Shown here one piece after another: positions 24,982-36,900 of a DNA stretch of 64,000 bases; within the stretch, counting starts at the first letter, position 1; each line of letters starts with the position of its first letter. Source of the DNA: Apostichopus japonicus (taxonomy: Eukaryota; Echinodermata; Holothuroidea; Aspidochirotida; Stichopodidae); contig NC_092562.1 of NCBI RefSeq assembly GCF_037975245.1, forward strand, positions 22,211,054 to 22,275,053, given 5' to 3'. A program made the position numbers and the translations under genes. The notes beneath the pieces are model-generated. The model was not told where the DNA came from. It did no database searches and saw only the letters and a list, made by a program, of their open reading frames with translations.

Positions 24982-27900
24982 AGAACTCAAACAGACTGCA
25001 AGTAATGTTTGCTTTATAAGCAATTGATCAGTCTATGGTCTGAGTTGCCTTCCCTATATATTTTGGGACCATGAAATAGTTACACACATATCACTGTCAG
25101 AAATATCACTGTCACACTGTCAAACATGTCATTCTCTACTATGTTAAACTGAGACTTTTTCATCAGATCTTCATCAGTCTGACTTTTTTTCGTTTAATTT
25201 TAAAATTTGATAAACTTGATATGAAGGGGCCTACTTGGAATGTTCGATGACATCGTGGGTTTACCAATTGATTCACAAAATGAAAAAAATAAAATATTAT
25301 TTCGAATTTTAAGAGGTATTTTCTGTTTAACTATGGGTGTGGTCTGCCTCGGTAGCCTGTTTTGCGAAATCTGGAATTTTTACGATTTTACTATGTCGAG
25401 AACTTGGCTTAAATACGTCAGCAAAAATAAGAAATGACATTTCGAACAATATGGAGGTCATTGATATCGTAAAAAACCCCAGAAAAACAGACTCAACGAA
25501 TCAATAATAAACTTAGTAAACGAAAACTATCACGCCGGGAACTTGAAGGTTTGAATGTGTACCTCAATGCAGTCTTAGCCCTGTATATCCACAGATATAG
25601 CGGCAAAAGGTGAAGAAGACATACATGTCCATCAACTGGCCATATGTTGTATGGACCCTATCAATATAAAGCCGAAGCAATATCCAACGGTGCTCGATTT
25701 TGACAGGTGTAATGACCTCCAAAAGGCTTAATTAATGCGTCATGATCCGGGCAACAAATACGAAGGGGAAATGAACGAAAATTTAGTAGAACCCGACTGG
25801 CATACAGTACGGTATATGAGTTTATGCTATCCGCACAAAGAGAGAAGGATGAATTGCATGATAATGGTAACTTGTAACAAGAAGCCTGGTAATAAGGAAG
25901 TACATATGAACGTTTCTACTTTGTGGTGCAGCACAATTAGCCATTGTCGTTATATGCATGCAGTGCTGTAACTTCTTTTGGGCTTCGGTGCTATGCCATG
26001 CGTGAACATATCTTAATCCTTTATCAGTCTGTACTAAATTTGAAGACACAAAAGAAAGAACAAACAATTTTGAAAGTGTGCAATTATTTGACTACTAGGC
26101 TATCAGTCAACTCTTTGTATAAGCTGTACCAGCTACTTCAAAACAACCTGTGGGAGTTCAAATACAACACATATACGTGTTACAGCACACTATAAGAGAC
26201 CATTTTGATTACGCTTCGAAGAACCTGCTTTGGGATCATAAATCAGGCCTGTGTCCGTTTGTAACTGTTAACTATATGAACTACACCGTCCATTGTCCTG
26301 TGTATAGTGATGCAATTTGTAAACTTGTCTTGATACATATTCGGTATATGTTACACTGATGTTCTCGCATTGTGTAGATTTCATAACACACGGAAATTAC
26401 ATAAGTAAACTGTAGCCTTTACCGAAAGTGTATCGAAAGTCACCAGTTATAAGCGGCGATTGGTTATGTATCGATAACACACTTAGTTCCTTCCATTTCC
26501 TACCTACATATATGTAATAGGCTAACCCGACCCAATATGAAGCCCGGATGTGATGGTTCCAATTTGGCCCGTATCCAGGAGTGGAACTCGGAAATTTGGA
26601 GTCGGGTTTGCGTCTTAAACCGATCTACTGGCATTTCAGCACATAAATATAGATATAACTGAGATAACATGTCAAACATTTCATTAAATATGTATGTACA
26701 CTAACATTTCCCATCTACTGTCGGTGTCCCAATGTCCAATGTGGCCCATCTTAACACGACAAAAATTAATAAGGTGTATATATGAGAGAAATGTTGTATA
26801 TTCTTACCCACAACAACACTGAAGGTACAGACATCTGTTGCAGTACCACTGTCTCTGCAGAAGCATGAAACAGGAGTAGTTGTTCCTGCTTGGAAGTTGT
26901 ACTCAGTTGGTGGGTTGCAAGTGACATCTAGATCACCATCTTCAGCATCATTACAATTTGGGGTTGCTGTAAAACTGTTGACAGTGCCAACTGGACAACC
27001 AAACAGTGTAGGTTCCATGTTTAAAACAGGTGCTAGACGTAGACCAAGAAAACCATTGTTTATCAAAATTATGAAAAGTGTAATCATTTGGAATTTATTA
27101 ATCAAAAGTCATCTCTCCTTGGGAACGACACTTTTATATATAGACCAAACACTACACTGTGATAAATAACTCTTCGACTGTGGCAAGCTGTTTAAACCCT
27201 GGATAAGTCTTTGTTCTTTTTCTGTTTTTGGTAGAAATTGTGAAGTGTACTACTTAGTAGTTGTTACCTTATAGGATTTTTTTCTATTAGGAAGAAGTGA
27301 AGTTATATAGCAATGGGACCTCTGCTGGGGTATGAAGTTGATATAAGGAACCATTCTTCAACTGAAATGTGGATATTTACAGAAAAGTTTTTTTTTCTTG
27401 AGTACAGAAAATAGTGACATTTAATTTGTGGAAATTTTTACTCTTCGAAATGGGTAGTAAGATAGATATGCTCAAAATGAAGTGTGACATTATATATCAA
27501 TGTCTTCAGTTTGCCATTTATATTACAATGGTGAATCCTCTGTTGGGATTACAAGTTCATGTACCCGATCATAAATGTGAAATTAGGCTACAGTAGTACA
27601 TACAGTTTTGATATAAAGATAGGCTTAATGCATGGCAATGGTTCCCCAGTTTTAAGCTTCAAGTTTCTTCATAGTATTCATTGTAAAGGATTATAAGTGT
27701 AATGTACCACACTATGGCTCCACATAGCATTCATTAGGGGATCGGGCACATTGTGTTACCACATTACTTAGTAACTGTCGTTTCGCAGAATTCCCCTGGT
27801 TTCAACTATAAGTTCTCTACTACTGCCGTTCATTCATTGGAATGTCAAGTAGGCCTGTTATACTTCTTAGAGTTTTTTTCCATAAAATGTGACTTAACAT

Positions 27901-30900
27901 GGTTTAGTTCTGCCTTCATTTTGACAAAAGAGGTTTGATGCCATAGCAACATTTCCTCCATCTGGTGAACACATTTTCTGTGATATGATACCTGTGCAAT
28001 ATATGTGCTAACATTTTTAGGCAATCATTTCCTCTTCCTATCACTCCTCTTCCCAAAATCAACATCATTTCTGATCAGTTCCATCCCAGTAAATCTTTTA
28101 TCAGTTCACATAATGTACCATTTCAGCCTCTCATGGAAAATCCATTGAAGAAGCCCCAAAATACCTCATTGAAGGACATCTGGCTAGTGCAAGAGATAAA
28201 AAAAGCTCAAAAAAGAATTACAGAAAAGATTTGCTACCAATGCTGATGAGTAACAGAGGAGTTACAAAAGCAATAATGGGGGTGATTAACCTCCATGATG
28301 CAAACTCTTAAAGTCACCATGGCCATTGGAATAAATTGGTCAATGTCAATGTTGTTCTACACCAAACATGAGACAACATTCACTACCATTGAACATCATG
28401 TCCAATAACACAAACTCTTACACATTTGACTACATAGCTAAACAAAATATTGTCAATACAGGTTACAAGTTTATCTTCTTTGAGCTACAGTAGCGATTTT
28501 GTATTGTTGACGTTAATAGTAAATTGGTATGTGCAACTTAAGCCAATGCTCAACTTCCATTTCATCATATGCCTTGCAGATGGATTTTAGAAATTTCTTC
28601 ACATTTGAACACTAGGTTCGTTACAACAAGTTCAATTATGATTAATGACAAATCATTTCAATTCCCAGTGGTAGTCCTTATAATGCTCAAGAAAGAGACG
28701 CTACAATACTAAATGTTACAAAAGCAGCACCCTCCTAGAACTAATGGACAATCTTAACTAAGCTTACTTAAGTCTCTTCAAATATAAGGTTAGATGTGCA
28801 AGCCTTTCAAGTATGCACATTCTCACATGGTATACCAATACAGCCTGAGCAGAGGCACTTGCTTTCATATATATTGCTCATAGATTGATTTGGCAAAACA
28901 TGCTAACATTTCAGCACAGAAATATAGATAAAACTGAGATAACAAGTCAAACCTTTCATTAAGTCGATAAGTACACTAACATTTCACATCTACTGTAAGT
29001 GTCCCCCATGCCCACTGTGGCCCATCGTCCTATTATCATTCCATTCATATCCATCTTAACAAATAAAAAAAAAAGCAAATTATAATTCAAGGAGATGTAT
29101 AAATATGAGAAATGTTGTATATTCTTACCCAAAACATTGAAGAAACAGTCCCTGGTTGCACGAGCATTATCAGTACATGAGCATGTAACAAAAGTAGTGA
29201 CTCCTAATTGGAAATTATTCCCAGCTGGGGGGTTGCAAGTGACCGTACGAGCACCATCTTCGGCATCATTACAACTTGGGGTTGTTGTAAAACTGTTGAC
29301 AGTGCCAACTGGACAACCAGAAAGAACAGGTGCAATGTTTACAGGTGCTAGATGTAGACAATGAAAACAACAATTAATCAAAACATTATGATAAGAGATA
29401 TATTTTCATTTTGAAGTGTTTGATGAACGTCTTGTTGAGGAGTTCTAGAAGTCATGATCCAAACATTTTTTTCACTTCCATGAATCATGTAAAGCAGCAG
29501 TCTACATTCTGTACGACAAGCAAGCCTCGATGGCATTCGGTATTACAAAGAATTAAACTCACTTGTGATCAGATTGTCATCATCAATTATGGTAACTATC
29601 GATGCTCCACTGGCTGCAGATACTCTTGATGATGATTCTGGTTCTAGATGAATAAACAACATTTCATTTTCTTCTGCTACAGTATCTGAAATAATGTCAA
29701 TCTGAAGTGTAGTACATTCCTCAGTCGGCTGAAGAGTTGTCAAGCTAGTAACCTCACTGTAGTCTAAAGCGACTTCAGCATTAAGTCCAAGAATAGCAAC
29801 AGCTGCACAAAAAACAAAAACAATGGAAGATAAGCAAGTGTGACAAATGGCGGCAAATGCTGCACTATAGTCACTGCGGGTCTATAGTCTACACTATAGT
29901 CTACACTTGACATAAGACAGATTGGCAACATGACGCTTACGTTAATACGTCAATATTATTAGTTGCCTATAAAATGATAATTACTGCCATGGACGTATTT
30001 TGTAAACACGTGCTCAAGAAGGGAATCATTGGCACACCTGATATTTTGTGTTTAGATGTACCACATTGATTACAAGAAGCCGATTGTGTTTGGTACAGGT
30101 CAAAGGTCATTTTGGGTCACCAGGGTTAAAATTGTGAAAACCTTGTAAACACGATATCTCAAGAAGAACAGCATGAGCAGACTTCATATTTGGTGTGCAG
30201 AAGTACCACATCAAGTAAAAGAAGCCTTTTGTTTTTGTGGAGGTCAAAGGTCATTTTGGGTCACCAGAGGATCACCGGGACAAACTGGGATTCATTGATA
30301 CATTTGAGTTGACTACGGGACGAAATATCTGAATTATGCAACTAACAATTGCAAACAAATCCTAACAACTGCAATGGGAGAAAAAAGGGGAAGAAATTTA
30401 AGCTAACAAAGACGGTCTAAATATATGAGATGAATAATGAGCAACGAGCAAAGAAGATGAGATGAAAATAGCTCGCTATAATTTCTTTGATACTATCAAG
30501 TAACAGCAATGAACAATAGGACACAAAACTACAAACAATAACAAGAAAAATGGTGAGAAAACTAGCATAAGCAGTTCGCAGAGCTGCTAAAACGTACCCC
30601 AAAGATATAGCCCTTACTAAGATTTGTTTAAATTTGCAATGTTATTGTGAAGATTTCATGATTTTCTCACAAATTTTAGGCAGGTTTGGTGGAAAATCCT
30701 GAACAATGCTCCTTTTAGTTATTTTAATTTCACAATGAGCTGGACTACACAAATCATCAAGGGTTGTTCCTAACTTAACTGAGTTCCAATCTATGACCTT
30801 TAACCTCTCATGTGTGCATCCTCTTCAAATACGTATTGCTATCAAAACCTCTAACACCTATAATACCTTACAGGAAATATAATACCAAAGAAAGGTTCAT

Positions 30901-33900
30901 ATTTTGAGTGCTCAGAGTTTGTTCCTTCATTATACTGATAGCAGAAAATATGCATTTAGAAGTCATGAGTATATATGAAGTACACTACAGAAGATGCAAT
31001 TAATTTATAGTGTGATTGTCGGGTCTCATGTTAAATATGTACTGTGTAAAAAGCATCGAATTAGTTTGATTTTCATTTGATAAACCAGGAAAACTACGAG
31101 CAAAGGATGTGAACAGAAATTCAGCTTCAAATATATATATATATATATGTACTCAACTGATACATAGAAATTGGCTTGGAAATTTTTATTTATTAATAAA
31201 ATAGCTAGGAAGCAATGTAACAAGAATCAGGAAACAGCGCATGGCTTAATTTGATGACACTAGTTCAAATCCTTCGACACATTAATTTCTTCAACAGTGT
31301 AAAACAAATCTCATACATGCAGATGATGAGAAAGTGCTTGGTGTTTGACACACTGTCAGCATGGCTTTGGTGTTACCATTTACATCACCCTCTGTGACTT
31401 CATACATATTACTTGAAAAGAAAAGCGTTGGACCTGTTGAAGTAAGAAAGAATTATATTGTGAAGAGTGAAACTAGGTTTACAGTTCATATTACCACAGA
31501 TGTCATACTTGTAACGTTTGGATTACGAAGCCTTCAACAATCATTCTTTCTTCAATTTACTGCATTATCTAGCTTTCCATTATTTTCTAAGAAAGAGATA
31601 AGAGTATCAAATACACTGAAAGATCGTTATTCTACAACAAGTTCCATATAGTCATTCAGGTATGTAATTATTTAATTATAAAGATGAAATATACAGTAAT
31701 GGTCCCTTTTCAATCATTGCCACTTGTATGTGTTAAGTCATAACCGTTCTTATTAATAAGGTGGAAATTTGTTGAAATTTTAATGTTGTCAAGTTAACAT
31801 GACTCCCTTTGTAAGTATTCCATGTTTCAAACATGAAACAAGTTCCAGAACAAAATTGAGAGGATAATATGCAACCGTGAAGTCCAACATTGATTGAACC
31901 TTGTAATCTAGAACTAAGCAATGTTAAACACTACATGCCTTGAGCTTAAGCCTTTCATATATAACGCACTGTTAAAGTTAAGCTATCATTATTTTACTAC
32001 TGCAGATTAACATTAACGCTAATGGGGATAGTAATATATACATCGGTTCATAATAGCATCAAAATACAGTTTTTAGTTGTGGCAAAGAAGGTTATAAGGA
32101 GATACAACCAGTGTCAGTGCTAATTGGTGATATGTGTTTGTTATTAAGGAACGCTACATACGTGTATCTCTAATAAATAAGATGTAATGAAAACATATAT
32201 ACTTTGGATGCCCATTTTATGGTACAATGAGGTACAATCAAATCTCCATAAGGACAATAAACCAATTGAATACTATTAAGAGCTCTACATGGCGCGAGGA
32301 GGAAAAAGATCACATAAGTCTGCCCAAACATTTATAATAAAACATCTAATACATGTGCTTGTTTTAAGACATAATTCATAAAGCTATGCAATAATACGTA
32401 TCCTCACTAAATAACAAGATCTACAAATAAATAACACAAGGAGAGAGAGGACATTATTAACCTATTATTTTCATTCAACATTAGAGAGATGGTAGGACGT
32501 TCCACAAGATGACATAGCAAAAAAATGACTTGATGACCAAAAGAGACTCTGCATACAAAACATACAATTGTGTAATGACGAGCACAAAGTAAATTACAAT
32601 TGCAATACAGATCCAGGCTATTCATGTAATCACTGTAGTAGTGACACATGTTGGTTTCCCATTTCTGTGAAATTGTACAAGTCCTATTATCTGCAAGACA
32701 TTCCTTAGGCTTAAAGTTCAAAATTTCCAGTGTATCACAATAGAAGTAATTATTCCATCACTTTAAATGGTACTGCGAAAATCACTGGATATGACCACGT
32801 GGAACTAGGCTTTTGGGGTGTAATTCTGCAGGTTTTGTGTGCAAGTATCAAAATATGCAAGAAAATCTATACAAAAACCTGTACAAGTCATTGTCAACAA
32901 GATAAATGTATACACATTTAGTCTTCAAATTGCATACCTGGTATGTTTATAACACTGACGTTAGCAGTTTCATCTACTGCAAATGGGGGATTTGTGATGG
33001 CTGATGCTTCAATTGTAACAGATAATTCAGAACCAATTTGATTAGATGATATTGTTACTGGAATCAAGTGCGTTTGACACAAATCGGATACAGTAGGTGC
33101 AGTCACAGTATAGTTTATTTCAGGCTGATTCAAGATGTCTGGAAAGGTTGCAACAACTGAAAATAAAAGACATATGAGAAGGGCCAAAAACTTTTAAAGA
33201 CTACGCATTTCACTTCAAAACAACACTTCTGTTTTAACAGGAAGTTCTGATATTTTTATAAGTCAATTCTTATCTTTGCATTAGCTGTGGCTGAAAAGCA
33301 TGTTTGATACATCCTCAAATCTGATTTGTATGTTTTATACTTACATTCTCTTTAACATACAGGTAGTAATATTTATCTTTATATAGTATGGCCTCTTTGC
33401 ACTGGAGAATAAACATTGGATTAGCTCCAGATCAGATGCCTTACTTGAATCAAAGTCCCAGTGTGAGAGCTCTTGCACTCAGGATTCTGCCCCGTGATAT
33501 TGGTTGCCCCATTAGAGATCGGAAAACTAAGTCTGAACACGTGGGGGATCAGTGTGACCCGAGATCACTAAAGGCAAACTACTACACATAAAATTCTATT
33601 GATATTAGTATTAAATCGTTTTAAATAAATATGCTACTGATATCATTAAAGGATGATTTTAGGCAGAAATATTCCTCTTAGTATATTATAGTCCATGAAA
33701 CAAGAAGATATTGGAGGTTTACTAAATATTCTGTGCTACCGCACTGTTGTCGCAGCCGCAGAGTAAAAATATTGCCGATTCCATACAAAGAGAAAACACA
33801 GCATGCGTACAACATGTTCCTGCAACTCTGCTTCAAGTTTAATACTGCAGATTGTTTAAACTATTTTCAAACACCAATCAATTCAAGATCAGGGGATCCA

Positions 33901-36900
33901 ATGAGATTACAGCCTATATACATTCAACCCTTGTTTTGAATACATGGTATAGCTGGGCAGTATGCAAACAAGTAGGTCAAAATGTGAAGTGTGTGTTTAC
34001 ATAGACAAATTTGGTATCTATGGATAGGTTATTGTCCACAGTTTTATATAGCTTTCAGAGATAAAACATCTATGTTACTGTATCGGGATGTTTAAAAAAA
34101 CTATGGAACAACCAATTTGTTCATTTAAATTATACAGAAATGTGCATATTTTGGATATCACATAGTTTTAAAGTTTTCCAATGAAACATAAAAACAAAAC
34201 GGCACTGTTACACACATTCAATTTTAATTATTCTGTGGCATTAACTTTATGACTCGTAATAGGCCTATGATAATTAAATGTAATTTGTTCATTCCAAATT
34301 TGACCCTCCATTACTTGTCCCTCCGTTACAAAAATCACATCATTTTTATTACTTCTACAACTAGGGAAGAGGTTATTTCATTTTTTTTAAATAAAAGAGT
34401 AATATGACATGAAGGATTGAAAATGTGAAATAATTATTTTAATCTTGTTCTTTATTCATAATTTAAAACTTGTCCCTCAGTTACCGGTAACACAGGGACA
34501 AATACACTTTATTGTGGTGAAAAGCCTTTGAAAGTTGACTTCTTATTTGAAGAAAGATGCTGAAGGAAAGGCTGCTGTTTGTCCATAAAACATCAATGAG
34601 ACCAGGAGGAAGGAACGAGAGAAAAGAGAGTACTGTAAGATTAAATCAGAAAGCCAGTGTTGAGGTTCTGTCAATTCCACAAAGAACTGAAAAAATCACC
34701 TAATAAGCAGTCTTACTCGTGCAATGAAAAGGGTAAACTCAGCACTGAAAAGCTCTCCCAGAAAACTTATGACAGTTGTTTCAACTCTTGCCGCTTCATT
34801 TCTGAAAATATTGAGCAGGACACGCGCCAATGGAAAAACTAAAACAGAGTCAGCAAATATAACTCCACAAAAGGTATCTGGACGAGCAAAGTGCTTCTAT
34901 GTCAGGCCAACAATTACTTGAAATGGCATCGGGAAGGAAAGGTTCTGTGACCGTCATTTGTGATGGAACAAAAGTTAAAGGGCAAAGACGCTAGCTACCT
35001 GCAAATGACGATTTAAGAAGCTTATCATCAGTACCATGATGGATTTTTACAATAAAAATTAGCCTGACAACATTCAAGTCATCGAAACCAGTTACTGTTC
35101 TTTTCAGTCTGATATGCCTCAAAAAGTCTGTGTTTGCATCTTCCATTGGAACATCAATCCGATCCAACCAGCTTTATGTCTCATCTGGAGTATTCCATCA
35201 AAATATAAGGAAATGATGGAAACGTTAGTAGGAGTAAAGTATGCGTGTGAAAGCTGCCAGGGAAATATCAGAGCAAATAGCCTCTGCATTGAAATTCGGG
35301 GGTGAAACAACAGCAGAAAGTCAATTGGATTCCGTGCATACGTACTACTGAAGGAACAATTGCAAAGTGGAACAAATGGTAACAGTAATAATGCCATGCA
35401 GTGATCGCTGATAAACTGGAATACTTCAACAAGCATTGTTCCATCAAGTATAAACAAGCAACTTTCTTTCCGAAATAGTACTCGCCCAACAAAATCATGC
35501 TGAAATCAAGTTAGATTTGTCAAAATGCATCTATTGTTGAATCAGAGAAAGCACATTCTGCCTATAACAGCCACATGCAGGTCGATTCTGTTACAATATT
35601 TATGTTTACAATATCAGTTTCAATGGTTACAGCTGAGAAATAGATTTCGTCATAGCTATGTACCACACATAACTGTTGGTGTTTCTCTGCTACTCTGTAA
35701 AATGTTCCTCCGTTACTGAAGAAAACAAGTCTGGGATGCAAAAATTGCAACATTAAAACTTGATTATTTAAAGTATTACAGACGCGTACTACCATTTGCC
35801 TTATCTTCAGTACTTATATTGTGTGCTAATCTCATTCAAATTCTATTGATTTTTTAAAAGCTTTTGTCGTTTTCAAGATATACACATTTGATAATTTGAT
35901 AATTCTGGCAAACTCATAAAATATCTTGCGCTTATCAACATTTCTTATTTTAGGCCTTAACCAATTTACCTCTAATTACAAGCCCACATATATCATTTGA
36001 ATAATGTAATGCTCCTATCTAAAAAAAATAATAACTAGAATTAAGAAAAGAATTGTAAAATTGTCAATCTTTGATGGATTTTGATAAGAGTTGCAGCTAT
36101 TTTCATGATTTCCAATGTCTATTACAGTGATTAGGACAATTACGTTCATTGGTGTCTGTAGACTTTTAGCTAAATATATCAGCCAAAACTTCAAATGAAT
36201 TTTATGCTAGTAGTTCATTCTGTGGATATAGTTAAAATACCAAACCATGTCAAATCTGGTTCATTTTTGTGGCCTTCCGTTACCATCATGTTTACATCAA
36301 AGTATTCCAGCCATAATTACAACTATCTGAAATATATTTATGACTATGAAACAACCTAACTGTTGCCTAGATAACCAAACAGAAATTCAAATATATAATC
36401 ACAGATTTTATGCACTGGGAGACAAAATGGCTAGAGTCAGAGGTCCCCCCCCTCCCCGTTAGTGCTTGACTCTGCCCCTCCACATCTTGTTTATTATAGT
36501 CACAACTCTGTACGCCAGGTTCCTTGTAATGAACGCCTTCTTATAGTGTCAATTTTGTTAGAATAATTTAAAATGACTTTTGACTTAAACTTCGAGATAC
36601 CCACCACCGAATGATTAATATGGAAATCCATGAAAGATTGTACATGAAAGAAGAAGCATTTTGTGAATTGTGGGCAGATAGATACAGTAGAATAGATAGA
36701 TAGTAGGTTGATATGTACTTGTACTATATAGTCAAAAGTAACAAACATAGCTGAGTTTCATCTTTACAGTGAATTTGTGTGAACATTGTTTAATATATTC
36801 ACAGTTTTAGTTCGTTCTTTAACAACAATGCACATAAAGAGTGTTTGTGATCTGTGACATGCATGAATTAACACTATCTCCTTGTGATATGTTGTGTTAT

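Larger units (their letters stand above)
26637..29380. repeat. Tandem duplication of an HYR exon with flanking intron
   Basis: Segment 28,906-29,380 matches 26,637-27,070 in order and orientation: the intronic block from CATTTCAGCACA(T/G)AAATATAGAT through ACACTAACATTTC(C/A)CATCTACTGT, the donor region ATGTTGTATATTCTTACCC, the exon, and the acceptor region CTAGACGTAGACCAAG/CTAGATGTAGACAATG. The unit spacing is about 2.3 kb. Confidence 0.82.
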
